Positions 18,701 to 27,295 of a DNA stretch of 64,000 nucleotides are shown piece by piece. Source of the stretch: Paraglaciecola marina (lineage in GTDB: Bacteria; Pseudomonadota; Gammaproteobacteria; Enterobacterales; Alteromonadaceae); the NCBI RefSeq assembly GCF_004360155.1, contig NZ_SAIS01000008.1, positions 178,718-242,717 of the forward strand, given 5' to 3'. A program made the translations under genes and the position numbers. Each line of letters opens with the position of its first letter. Position 1 is the stretch's first letter. The notes under the pieces were generated by a model. It ran no database searches. It saw only the letters and a program-made list of their open reading frames with translations, and was not told where the DNA came from.

Positions 18701-20766
18701 CGCTAAAACAACAACAGTTACAGCAAACCCAAGAAAAGTTAGATGACACTAAGCGCGCTGCAGCCAAAGAAAAGCAGGCAAGAGAACAGCAACAAAAACG
18801 CTTTGATCAGTTGAAACATGAGCTAAGTGAAATGGAAAGTCGTAGTCAGTCGCAACAAGAAGAGATGGCCAAGATTGAGCAGCAATGGGTCAGTAAACAA
18901 CATAAGGTTCAGCAAGAGTTAGAAGCTAAGCAAGCTCAGCTGCAAGAAACTGAGCAATACTTACATCAAGCGAAGCAACAAAGTGAAGCTGAAAAAGCAC
19001 AAAGAAAACAACAGCAAACTGTGTTTGAAACCTTAAAAGTAGAGCTGGCAGAGATGGAGCAGCAAAAGCTAAAACAACAACAGGAAAGTGCTTTAAGAGA
19101 TCAAAAGTGGCAACAGCAACAACAAAATATGCGTCAAGAGTTGTTAGCAAAACAACAATTACTGCTAGAAACAGAGCAGAATTTGAAAAAAGCTAAAAAA
19201 CAAACCAAAGAAGAGAAGAGAGAGCAACAAGCCTTATTTGATAAGTTACAGGCCGAATTAGTTGAGATGGAGTCTCGCAATGCCGGTCAGCAGCAACAAA
19301 TGGCTAAAAGTGATGCAGAATGGCAGTTGCAGCAAGAAAATATTCAAAGAGAGCTGAAAGCTAAGCAGCAACAGTTACAACAAACGGAAAAGCAATTACA
19401 ACTAACCAAACAACAAACAGAGGCTGAAAAGGCTCAGAAAGAGCAACAACAAGCGCTATTTGAAAAGCTACAAGCTGAGTTGTCAGAGGTAGAAAAGCGC
19501 AGCCGCCAGCAACAGCAGGCTATTGCCCAAAGTGATCAAGATTGGCAATTACAACAACAAGCGTTGAAAGACGAAGTAGAAGCTAAACGTCAGCAACTGC
19601 AGAGCACCCAAGTTAATTTAGACGATATTAAGCGTCAAGCAGATGCAGAAAAGCTCGCTCGTATTCAACAGCAACAGAAGTTAGAGCAATTAACGGTTGA
19701 ACTAACTGATGTAGAGAGTCGCGCTGTTAAACAACGGGAAATGATCCAAGGTAGTGATGAACAATGGCGTAAGCATCATGCAGAGATTGAGCAGCAAAAG
19801 AAACAATTACAACAAGCCTTGGTTGACGCTGAAAAGCAAAACAATCAATTGAAGCAAAAATTACATACTAACTTAGAGCAATTGCAAGACGCTGAGTCAC
19901 AAGTAAATGAGACACAAAGTGCGGAGCAAAGTTTACAACTTGAACTTAATACGGCTAAACAACAAGCAGATTTTTTACAGACCCGTTTGGCACTGCAAGA
20001 GCAACAAGAGAAAAAGCTCCAAGAGCAATTAAATCAACAGCAACAATCGTTGCAAGGGAGTGAGCAAAATATTCAATCCCTTGAAGAGAAACAAGCTCAG
20101 CTGACTAAAGAGTTAGAAGCGGTACAAAAAGAATATTCACAAAGTAAACAGAGCTTAAATGCTCAGCATAATGATCATGAAGCCTTAACAGGACAATTAC
20201 AGAAACTTGAAAGGGAGTTAAGTAGTAGTAAAGCTCAGCTAGATGATAAGGAACAAGCATTACAAGAAGCCCAGCAACAGTTACAGACCAATCAGGCTAA
20301 ATTAGCTGAGCAGGAAGATGCATTGTTAACGGCTCACAAGGAAGAGTTACAACAAGCAGCTGAACAACAACCAAACATTGAGAATGAAAAGCATACTGCT
20401 ATCGCAAACATTGAAATGCCAAGTAACCCAAATGTATGGTTTGATTTATTACCTTACTTGCAAAAATATCAAAGTGACAAGGCATTACCGGTGGCTTTAA
20501 AAGAGTTAATGGATGAATTACAACAGGGAATCGAAGATACAGATAATGCTGTAGAAGAGGATGATGTTACGAAGATACTAAGAGGAGCTCGTAAGCTCAG
20601 TGTAGTTGCCAATAAGGTCAATTCTGATGCGTTAACTGATGTTGTGAATAGACTTGAAGCAGATTGTCGGCAAGGTTTGGTGGATAACATTGCTATATCT
20701 TGGCCAACAGTACAAAGGTCTCTTAATAATACATTGAGGGTGATTTACTCTCATTTGAACTCGTAA
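15703..20766 (+). CDS. giant PAS/coiled-coil membrane protein with degenerate HPt end
   Basis: 1687 residues. A signal-peptide-like segment (about 34-51, ending SNTSLAVGQ) and a transmembrane helix (about 66-85) are followed by four or five PAS-like units (about 105-700; examples EESKFIDCNPPFEKLFGL and AEDRIIQANIAMTDRLGL). About 850 residues of Gln-rich coiled coil follow, including a 74-residue tandem repeat (18688-19788). The last 100 residues resemble an HPt domain, but the phospho-His position is Arg1630 (GARKLSVVANKV). No kinase, cyclase, Walker or MCP motif was found, so it looks like a membrane-tied sensor scaffold. The start is uncertain: TTG at 15802 (codon 34), with TAGG upstream, would put the signal peptide first. 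Function unknown. Confidence 0.75.
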   Translation: MYSLTCFHQTYCYILLEILIHIGAIPPKTRPTKLIKNICLSLLLVSNTSLAVGQKILEQSVENINLGLIIGASILGLLILILLISKFRFSRLRKVLARHNAEMAAKQALLTDFKIGMLHINNSGEIIFANTVAAFLLGSNQQKLINKSIFGFFEAEEQPTITQGLSSPKYSHYQTYIGNSKRHLQVGFVQHLDDINGIANVISLTDISNYQTQLDIQKDQLGYFENALNKNGLGQLSLDLEAKIFSVNSILANQLERECGFEGELKDFTAMIDKKDLFNWEQILDKAKNQESLEINLGISILDTSSVPSQGSEPMDNKPAKVLPVRLVGLCRQKDKEGNSCRFDFIAYDLSEIEKSKSQVQASQQKIKTLIQNNPNPVYVLDEESKFIDCNPPFEKLFGLKLKSITNKGVDNILGLPEHIVKLHSDTGSGFGSLNVGHEKEFELTLENGAVHTLKLKLKFYSDDQNNRAGVVCMLQDLSELKLAKEQLVQERKHFTTILDLAPAAVATINAEDRIIQANIAMTDRLGLSERELKKDTFYQLFNDPSNAGNAAKQIQKTGRLRAFQAKLKGNKGELHPSELHVDLLNKERQEYLCWISDRTGEQFHQDKFDGLLQHSSMPMAILGERGFTKLNPAACDFFDVQDEHDLIGSSPFADDLNIDQEASQELERHITKVKLDGQAKSMPWQHQVNQALLPCHVTYVPMYKGKDFDSILCIWADFREIQQADQARIEAISQHQAAAQQAAEKQKLFESSQKQLETKTRSLVDTESKLQVAQEHLSEKQSEYSDLQQAHESITNHLQELQKDYSFSREELNRVQIANSELTNQLKESTEQVNGLQEQRNQISDALQNSERKFKTAQEELLVSERNSEELQQQQLIQQARMKDFASEIEELQQSIGAKDKQITEVGSQITSLQSELNRSGDASDKLRKQLMNQRKASEEAQKQRRSIEQTYKMAQSELSNKVRHVEHLQNEMQKFEEMSNQQKGDMEKQQSQLTQELALKQQQLQQTQEKLDDTKRAAAKEKQAREQQQKRFDQLKHELSEMESRSQSQQEEMAKIEQQWVSKQHKVQQELEAKQAQLQETEQYLHQAKQQSEAEKAQRKQQQTVFETLKVELAEMEQQKLKQQQESALRDQKWQQQQQNMRQELLAKQQLLLETEQNLKKAKKQTKEEKREQQALFDKLQAELVEMESRNAGQQQQMAKSDAEWQLQQENIQRELKAKQQQLQQTEKQLQLTKQQTEAEKAQKEQQQALFEKLQAELSEVEKRSRQQQQAIAQSDQDWQLQQQALKDEVEAKRQQLQSTQVNLDDIKRQADAEKLARIQQQQKLEQLTVELTDVESRAVKQREMIQGSDEQWRKHHAEIEQQKKQLQQALVDAEKQNNQLKQKLHTNLEQLQDAESQVNETQSAEQSLQLELNTAKQQADFLQTRLALQEQQEKKLQEQLNQQQQSLQGSEQNIQSLEEKQAQLTKELEAVQKEYSQSKQSLNAQHNDHEALTGQLQKLERELSSSKAQLDDKEQALQEAQQQLQTNQAKLAEQEDALLTAHKEELQQAAEQQPNIENEKHTAIANIEMPSNPNVWFDLLPYLQKYQSDKALPVALKELMDELQQGIEDTDNAVEEDDVTKILRGARKLSVVANKVNSDALTDVVNRLEADCRQGLVDNIAISWPTVQRSLNNTLRVIYSHLNS
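18688..19788 (+). repeat. five tandem 74-codon repeats within the coiled coil
   Basis: Five consecutive units of 74, 74, 71, 74 and 74 codons. Each starts near ELxAKQQQLQxTE, has KxxxEAEKAQxxQQQxxF in the middle, then LxxELxEMESR, and closes with a tryptophan (for example SDAEW, SDQDW, SDEQW). The units have diverged, so this is an old internal duplication within the coding region. 74 is not a multiple of 7 or 11, so the duplication unit is larger than a simple heptad or hendecad. Confidence 0.8.
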
Positions 20767-20777
20767 TTAGGATATTT

Positions 20778-22589
20778 TTATTTGTATTTTAATCCGTAAC
20801 CACACTTAAAAAGAGACGGTTCATTGCCTGTTTTAGGCCAATCGAAAGCCAATTTGCCTTTAAAGTTTTTATCTCCAAATAAAACGTCAGCTACTCCTTG
20901 CCCTTCTGAGCCGGGTAACCAAGCGGCGACAAAAGCAGATGACAGGGCCATCTCCTTTTCTACAATAAGCGGTCGCCCTGATACAAGTACTGTTATGACT
21001 GGTACGCCTCTATCAGTGATATTTTTGATAGTTAGTATATCTTCGGGATGAAATTCGCTTAACTCTAGGGAATGGCCATAGGCTTCAAGCACTTTTACCT
21101 GACCATTGATATTAGTGCCGGATTCAATGACCTTTTTGTCATCTTTACGAATATCTCCTAAGCCTTCAGAGTAGGGGGTTTCACCAATGACTACTATTGC
21201 AAACTCGTGCTGTTTAGGATCTGCATCTTTACCTTGGTTTTGACTGAGGCTAGCATGTTCAGCCAATGAAGTAATCCCGTTCCATATTGACGTTCCACCT
21301 TGGATACTTTCGTTACCTGAGACTCCTTGCCAATTTATAGTAAACCCACCGCATTGATGGCCTAAGTTATTAGCATTTTTACCTGCCACTAAAAACTTAG
21401 CTTGTTTATCTAATGGCAAAATATTCTTTTCATGTTTTAGTAGCACCAGAGACTTTTGCACAGCCTCACGAGCAACTTCTCTATGTTCAAAGGAACCAAA
21501 TGAAGCATGGTTAGACCACTTCCTGTTTGCAGGGCTTGGTTTATCAAATAACCCAAAAGCAGTTTTAACTGTTAAAATACGCCTAACTGCTTCATTTATT
21601 CGCGCTATGGGTACAGTTCCAAGTTGCACATGGCTGAGGAGGTTGTCGATAAACATAGACCAATTTCGAGGAACCATGAACATATCGATCCCTGCATTTA
21701 CCCCCATTGCTACTGCTAGGTAAAAATCATCTGCTAGATAATCAATGCCTTGCATATCCGAGATAACAATTCCTTCAAATCCTAACTTTTCTTTTAATAT
21801 GTCTGTTAATAAAAACTTGTGCCCATGGCACTTATCTCCATTCCAGCTGCTGAAAGACACCATAATACTCAAGACTCCCGTATCAATCGCTTTTACGAAA
21901 GGAGGGATATGAGTCTTGTGCAATTCTTCCCAAGATAATATTGTATCGCCATGATCAATCCCGTAAGTGGCTCCACCATCACCCACCCAGTGTTTAGCAC
22001 ATGCCATGATATGATCTTCTGATAAGTCTCCCTGTAAACCTTTAACTATTTCGGCTGCAAATTTGCCTACGGGTTTAGGTTTAGATGCATAGCTTTCATA
22101 GGTACGACCCCAGTGAGTATCGTGGGCAATGGCTAGGTTCGGCGCAAAACTCCAATCAACACCGGTTGCTAGCACTTCTTTGGCTGTGGTTATCGCGATT
22201 TTTTGCAATAGCTTAATATCATTGGCCGCGCCTAATCCAATATTGTGGGGAAAAACGGTTGCGCCAGTCACATTGTTATTACCATGTACCGCGTCTAAAC
22301 CATATAAAGTAGGGATCCCTAAATGATTCTCATCAGCCTGACTTGATGCTTGCCAGTAGGCCTCATTCATTGCAACCCAACCCTCTGGGTGGTTGTTATC
22401 AGGTCTAGAGCCTGCACTACTTAATATTGAGCCTATATGGTATTGCTTAGCTTGCTCGGGTGTACATGACATACGTTCGGCTTGCGTCATTTGACCTATT
22501 TTTTGCTCTAGGGTCATTTTACTAAGCAAATTATCCACTTTCTGTTGTACTACTTTATTTGCGAGTAAAGGTTGATTGGATAATTTCAT
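20778..22589 (-). CDS. cytoplasmic GH3 beta-glucosidase
   Basis: 603 residues with both glycoside hydrolase family 3 domains. The N-terminal TIM-barrel shows MTLEQKIGQMTQAE, GIPTLYGLDAVHGNN, SFAPNLAIAHDTHWGRTYES and the nucleophile Asp278 in GIVISDMQGID. The C-terminal domain has KSLVLLKHEKNILPL, AIVVIGETPYSEG and VTVLVSGRPL. No signal peptide is present, unlike the periplasmic BglX, so it probably removes glucose from oligosaccharides already inside the cell. It is divergent from the phosphorylase gene across a 700-bp region carrying a LacI-type palindrome, and convergent with the PAS-protein gene (11-base gap). Linkage preference is not readable from sequence. Confidence 0.9.
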   Translation of the reverse strand: MKLSNQPLLANKVVQQKVDNLLSKMTLEQKIGQMTQAERMSCTPEQAKQYHIGSILSSAGSRPDNNHPEGWVAMNEAYWQASSQADENHLGIPTLYGLDAVHGNNNVTGATVFPHNIGLGAANDIKLLQKIAITTAKEVLATGVDWSFAPNLAIAHDTHWGRTYESYASKPKPVGKFAAEIVKGLQGDLSEDHIMACAKHWVGDGGATYGIDHGDTILSWEELHKTHIPPFVKAIDTGVLSIMVSFSSWNGDKCHGHKFLLTDILKEKLGFEGIVISDMQGIDYLADDFYLAVAMGVNAGIDMFMVPRNWSMFIDNLLSHVQLGTVPIARINEAVRRILTVKTAFGLFDKPSPANRKWSNHASFGSFEHREVAREAVQKSLVLLKHEKNILPLDKQAKFLVAGKNANNLGHQCGGFTINWQGVSGNESIQGGTSIWNGITSLAEHASLSQNQGKDADPKQHEFAIVVIGETPYSEGLGDIRKDDKKVIESGTNINGQVKVLEAYGHSLELSEFHPEDILTIKNITDRGVPVITVLVSGRPLIVEKEMALSSAFVAAWLPGSEGQGVADVLFGDKNFKGKLAFDWPKTGNEPSLFKCGYGLKYK

Positions 22590-23289
22590 CTAATATCTCG
22601 AACGAAGAGTGAAGAAATATGGCATGTTATTTAACGTAAATTTTCGATTATTGACAGTGGCATGATAAGTACGCCCTAATAATTTTACTGTTTTTAAGTT
22701 GCATAATATTGGTTTCGAAGTGTCACTTTGAAGCATTACAGATTTTAGACTCGGTTTTCTTTACACTGATAGGTTCATAAATAAATTTAATCTTGATACT
22801 TTTTATTAACATTATAACCATATTTTACTTTGATATTTACACAATATAAATAAGTTAAAATGAACCCGAGATAGGGTCAGTCGGACCATTTTTATGAAAA
22901 CGTTTTCTTAAATGTTAATATTAAACTTGAAATTGTTAATGTTTAATAATGAGGACCTATGCTTTTTAAGAGAAATATAACTCAGTAAAACGAGGCTAGA
23001 AAAGTAGACGTTCAAGTCTAGTTTCCAACAACATTTTTGGGTAGTTGACTTCAAATTTATACTGTAGTTATTTTAAAAAATTTAAATCTTTTTGGTCGTG
23101 ATATCGGTCCTTCTTGGCTTGTTTTTATTGCGTAATTTATTTGATTATTTAGCCTTCACGCTTTTTATATCATGCAAGTATAGATTACATTGCTGAAATT
23201 AGAATTTAAGCTCATTCCTTCCTTAGTTAATTTTATATTTTCAATTTGAGGGAGATACCCAAGTTACCCCTAATTTATATGAAGAGAGC
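22590..23289. other. 700-bp divergent intergenic region
   Basis: Long AT-rich control region between the GH3 gene (-) and the phosphorylase gene (+). It contains the 12-bp palindrome at 22896-22907, and 5-20 bases before that the imperfect dyad GGGTCAGTCGGACC (22875-22888). No coding potential or RNA gene was recognised. A long leader for the phosphorylase is possible. Confidence 0.55.
22896..22907. promoter_or_regulatory. LacI-type operator candidate
   Basis: GAAAACGTTTTC is a perfect 12-bp palindrome with the central CG typical of LacI-family sites (GalR/PurR/CcpA group). It lies in the control region shared by the GH3 and phosphorylase genes. No LacI-family gene is in the window, so the regulator would be encoded elsewhere. 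Confidence 0.5.
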
Positions 23290-26200
23290 ATGGCGATGGC
23301 AGTGTTTGCGCAACAAGACCCAATGACAAGCGGTGAGTTCATCAATATGGCAGGAGAGCGTTATTACGCTATTCACCATGTTGATGAAATGAATCCATTT
23401 TTTATCAGTTTAGTGTCAGATAGCGATCATTGGTTGTTTGTATCATCGACAGGCGGCTTAACTGCTGGGCGTGTATCTCCTGAGACTGCGTTGTTTCCTT
23501 ATGTACCAGTGGATCGCATTCATGATAGTGCATTACATACTGGCCCTAAGACAATGTTTAACATAGTTAAGTCTTCAGAGTTTTGTCAGTGGCAGCCGTT
23601 CAACAAAGATTTTAATCGGCAATATAAAACCGTCCAAAATCTATATAAAAACACCCTAGGTGACAAACTTTGTTTTGAAGAAATTAATCAAGATCTACAA
23701 TTAGCATTTCGTTATACCTGGAAAACAACGGAGGAATATGGATTTAGCCGAGATTGTGAAATTGTTAATTTAAGTGATGAGCCTGTATCTATTGATTTGC
23801 TTGATGGTTTACAAAATATTTTACCTGCAGGTACTCCACGTTTAACCCAAACTGTTTCAAGTAATTTGGTGGACGCTTATAAGTGGACTGAATTAGATCT
23901 TAACTCTGGTTTGGCTATGTTTACTGTCTACTCGGGTATTACAGATAGAGCTGCGCCTAGTGAATCTTTGAAAGCCAATACAGTGTTTTCAATTGGCTTT
24001 AAATCTCCAAAAATTTTGTTGAGTAGCGATCAGTTAGAAAACTTTGCTAAAGGTAAGCCGTTGTCAACAGAGCATCATAAAAGAGGTGTTCGTGGCGCAT
24101 ATTTTGTAAATTCTGAGTTAACTCTACAACCAAAGTGTAGGCAAACCTGGCAGTTAGTAGCCAATGTTGAGCAGAGCCAAAGCCAAATTATCAACCTTAT
24201 GGCTGACTTGAGGGACAAAGGTGATTTATCTCATTCGATAGCTAAGTCAATATCAGCTGGGTCTAATCAGTTATTGAAAATAGTTGCGGCAACAGATGGA
24301 CTACAACTTTCAAATGAAGAAAATGTGAGTGTTCATCATTACGCCAATACTCTATTCAATAATTTACGAGGTGGTGTATTTGAGAATAAACACTCAATAT
24401 CGACAGAGGATTTTATTACAACTTTAAAGCTCTTCAATCAAGGGCTTTATGAAAAGCATGTTGTAGATTTGCAACGACTACCTAACACTATTGAGCTTAG
24501 TCAGTTTAATCGCGCTATTACGAAGCAAGGTGACCCACAATTACAACGCTTAGCAAATGAATATTTGCCTATTAGCTTTGGGCGAAGGCACGGAGACCCA
24601 AGCCGGCCTTGGAATCAGTTTGAAATCAAACTTAAAGGCGATGACGGGCATCCTTTATTGTCCTATCAAGGTAATTGGCGAGATGTTTTTCAAAACTGGG
24701 AAGCTTTAACTTTTAGCTACCCTGAATTTATCGAAAATGTAATTTCTAAGTTTGTAAACGCTTCAACCGTTGATGGTTATAACCCATATAGAATCACTAA
24801 GCAGGGAATCGATTGGGAAATTGAAGAGCCTGACGATCCGTGGAGCTTTATTGGTTATTGGGGGGACCATCAAATTATCTATCTTCAGAAAATGCTTGAG
24901 TTGTCCCATAAGTATCACCCAGAACGTTTAAATCAAAGATTACGCCAAGACGTATTCAGTTACGCCAATGTCCCTTACCGTATAAAAGCATTTGAAACTA
25001 TTTTAAATGATGCTAAAAATACGGTTGTCTTTGATGAGTACGCGGCGCAAGTAATTGATAAGAGAGTCCAAGAAATAGGCTCAGATGGTAAATTGATTCT
25101 GGATGAAAATGGCGAGGTGTATCAAGTTAATTTACTTGAAAAACTACTCGTGCCTTTGTTGTGTAAACTTGGAAATTTAGTGGTTGATGGTGGCATTTGG
25201 TTAAACACTCAAAGACCTGAGTGGAATGATGCTAACAACGCCATTGTAGGCCAAGGGCTGTCTGTGGTGACGTTGAACTATCTACGTCGTTATGTATGCT
25301 TTTTTCAAGACTTAATTGAAAAAGAGCAAAGGGGTGTCAACGTCTCCTATGAAGTCGTCTTATGGTTACATGAATCTCTTAAAATACTGTCAAGTCTATC
25401 TCCAAAATTGAATGGTGTTACGATATCAAGCAGTTTACGCTTTAAAGTTTTAGAAGGGTTGGGTAAAGCTTCATCTCGTTATCGCCATGCCGTTTACCAA
25501 AATCAAAGGTTTAGCCATAAAATAGAATGCAACATAGAAAAGGTGAAAGCATTTTTGAGTTGTTCTTTAGTGGTTATTGAACACAGTATCAAAACCAGTC
25601 AAAGTAATGATGGACTATATCATTCTTACAATTTGCTGGAGTTATCAACAGGTACTGCCAAAGTAAGAAATCTTTATCCAATGCTAGAAGGGCAGGTTGC
25701 GGCACTGAGCTCAGGAGCAATGTCGACCGAACAAGTCATAGATGTCATTAATCAATTGTTTGAGAGCGATATTTATCGCCCAGACCAGAAAACATTCATG
25801 TTGTATCCCGATCGTATTCAAACCCCGTTTTTACAGAAAAACGTAATATCAGAATCCTTAATTACGGGCTCGACTGTACTCGGCGAGATGCTGAATTTGA
25901 AAGATGAACATATTGTTTTGAAAGATGCTAATGGCTGTTATCGTTTTAATCCGAGCCTTAAAAATAGCAGTGACCTTTTAATTCAATTGGATAAAGTTAA
26001 GCAAGCCTATGACAAATTAGATGGCCAAGAGGTGAGTATAATTGAAAGTATTTATGAGGAAGTATTTAATCATAGTGCTTTCACTGGACGCTCTGGGGGG
26101 ATGTTTGGCTTCGAAGGCTTAGGTTGCATCTATTGGCATATGGTATCTAAGCTACTTTTAGCGATTAAAGAAAATTACGACTTGAGCGTTACGAAAGGTG

Positions 26201-26745
26201 TTGATGCCGAAGCCCAAAAAACCTTGGCTGAACTTTATTATCGAGTGAGAGAGGGAATAGGATTTAATAAAACGCCTACTGAATACGGTGCATTTCCTTG
26301 TGACCCTTATTCACATACTCCTAAGCATGCGGGGGCGCAGCAACCGGGAATGACAGGGCAGGTTAAAGAGGAGATATTGACTCGTTTTGGGGAGTTAGGT
26401 GTTAAAGTTGTAGCAGGTAAAGTAAATTTTGATCCAAGAATGTTAAGGCAGAAAGAGTTCCTTCAGGAGTCCCAAAATTTCCGCTATCTTGATGTAAATG
26501 GAAATTGGCAACAGACATTGTTACCCGAAAATAGTCTGGCGTTTACTTGGTGCCAAGTGCCAATCATTTATGAACTATCGGCAGAAAATCCACAACTAAC
26601 CCTTACTTTAAGTGATGGTCGCATCATTAGAGATGAAAAATTAAGTTTAGATTCTGAGTTTAGTCATGCTGTGTTTTCACATAATGGAATAATTAATCAA
26701 GTACACATTACTGTTAACTTAACACAGTTATGTAATGTAAATTAA
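23290..26745 (+). CDS. large GH94/GH149-like glycoside phosphorylase
   Basis: 1151 residues without a signal peptide. An N-terminal beta-sandwich-like region (about 1-310) precedes helix-rich sequence. The segment NTQRPEWNDANNAIVG matches the catalytic-acid region of inverting GH94-type phosphorylases, with Asp647 the probable general acid. Other strong blocks are RHGDPSRPWNQFEI, YQGNWRDVFQNWEAL, NASTVDGYNPYRIT and DPWSFIGYWGDHQIIYL. The length fits the beta-1,3-oligoglucan phosphorylases of GH149 better than cellobiose phosphorylase (about 800 residues). The expected reaction is oligosaccharide plus phosphate to glucose 1-phosphate plus a shortened chain. Family and substrate are inferred from motifs, length and the GH3 and sugar-permease neighbours. 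AGAGAG precedes the ATG. Confidence 0.65.
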   Translation: MAMAVFAQQDPMTSGEFINMAGERYYAIHHVDEMNPFFISLVSDSDHWLFVSSTGGLTAGRVSPETALFPYVPVDRIHDSALHTGPKTMFNIVKSSEFCQWQPFNKDFNRQYKTVQNLYKNTLGDKLCFEEINQDLQLAFRYTWKTTEEYGFSRDCEIVNLSDEPVSIDLLDGLQNILPAGTPRLTQTVSSNLVDAYKWTELDLNSGLAMFTVYSGITDRAAPSESLKANTVFSIGFKSPKILLSSDQLENFAKGKPLSTEHHKRGVRGAYFVNSELTLQPKCRQTWQLVANVEQSQSQIINLMADLRDKGDLSHSIAKSISAGSNQLLKIVAATDGLQLSNEENVSVHHYANTLFNNLRGGVFENKHSISTEDFITTLKLFNQGLYEKHVVDLQRLPNTIELSQFNRAITKQGDPQLQRLANEYLPISFGRRHGDPSRPWNQFEIKLKGDDGHPLLSYQGNWRDVFQNWEALTFSYPEFIENVISKFVNASTVDGYNPYRITKQGIDWEIEEPDDPWSFIGYWGDHQIIYLQKMLELSHKYHPERLNQRLRQDVFSYANVPYRIKAFETILNDAKNTVVFDEYAAQVIDKRVQEIGSDGKLILDENGEVYQVNLLEKLLVPLLCKLGNLVVDGGIWLNTQRPEWNDANNAIVGQGLSVVTLNYLRRYVCFFQDLIEKEQRGVNVSYEVVLWLHESLKILSSLSPKLNGVTISSSLRFKVLEGLGKASSRYRHAVYQNQRFSHKIECNIEKVKAFLSCSLVVIEHSIKTSQSNDGLYHSYNLLELSTGTAKVRNLYPMLEGQVAALSSGAMSTEQVIDVINQLFESDIYRPDQKTFMLYPDRIQTPFLQKNVISESLITGSTVLGEMLNLKDEHIVLKDANGCYRFNPSLKNSSDLLIQLDKVKQAYDKLDGQEVSIIESIYEEVFNHSAFTGRSGGMFGFEGLGCIYWHMVSKLLLAIKENYDLSVTKGVDAEAQKTLAELYYRVREGIGFNKTPTEYGAFPCDPYSHTPKHAGAQQPGMTGQVKEEILTRFGELGVKVVAGKVNFDPRMLRQKEFLQESQNFRYLDVNGNWQQTLLPENSLAFTWCQVPIIYELSAENPQLTLTLSDGRIIRDEKLSLDSEFSHAVFSHNGIINQVHITVNLTQLCNVN

Positions 26746-27295
26746 CTTCCTCCTAGCATCTATTAATTTTTGTCAGCACACTAGAAATCGTGTTGACAAA
26801 CCCTAGCACCAATTTTTGATTCAAGCTAAAAATGAACACATCATTTATTGTCTTTTTGGTTTTAAACCGAGCGACTTTTAATCCTTATTCTGATTTAAAT
26901 AGCAATTACGATTGCTTTTTATAAGCTATTGCCTATTTTTTAATGGTAATAAGTACCCTTGAGTTGCCATTGTTCATATGTATAAATAATAAAGTTTTCA
27001 TTTTTTTGAATTAGCTGAGTATTCTCAAATTGTAGTTAGCTTCTAGAAAGGTTAGTTGGGGGCACTTTAGAAAATTAAATTAAAATTAAACAAATCTTGT
27101 TGTTCTGCCGATGAACGAAGGTGGAGGGTAAATTAATTACCGTGATTTTAGTGGTGCTTATTGTTTATTTAAACAGAAGATAATTCATGTTTAACCTAGA
27201 CACGTTTAGTTTGAGCTTCAACGTTTTTGTGGGCCAAGCCCAATAGACATAGTAATCAGGGATACTTTAATCGATAACAGGAAATTGGATAGAAG
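26746..27295. other. 550-bp intergenic region
   Basis: Spacer between the phosphorylase and chemoreceptor genes. It holds the hairpin at 26769-26800 and otherwise AT-rich sequence without a recognisable gene. The length suggests the chemoreceptor has its own promoter. Confidence 0.5.
26769..26800 (+). terminator. hairpin after the phosphorylase gene
   Basis: TTTGTCAGCAC pairs with GTGTTGACAAA (11 pairs including one G-U) across a 10-base loop, 23 bases past the stop codon. There is no U-tract after it, so it is a terminator or a 3'-end stabiliser. Confidence 0.45.

Noticed and set aside
15703..20766. SMC/Rad50-like ATPase, because of the very long coiled coil
   Set aside because: No Walker A, signature or Walker B motifs; the N-terminus is signal peptide, TM helix and PAS units.
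20778..22589. Periplasmic BglX
   Set aside because: The protein starts directly at the barrel (KLSNQPLLANKVV) with no signal peptide and is shorter than BglX (765 residues).
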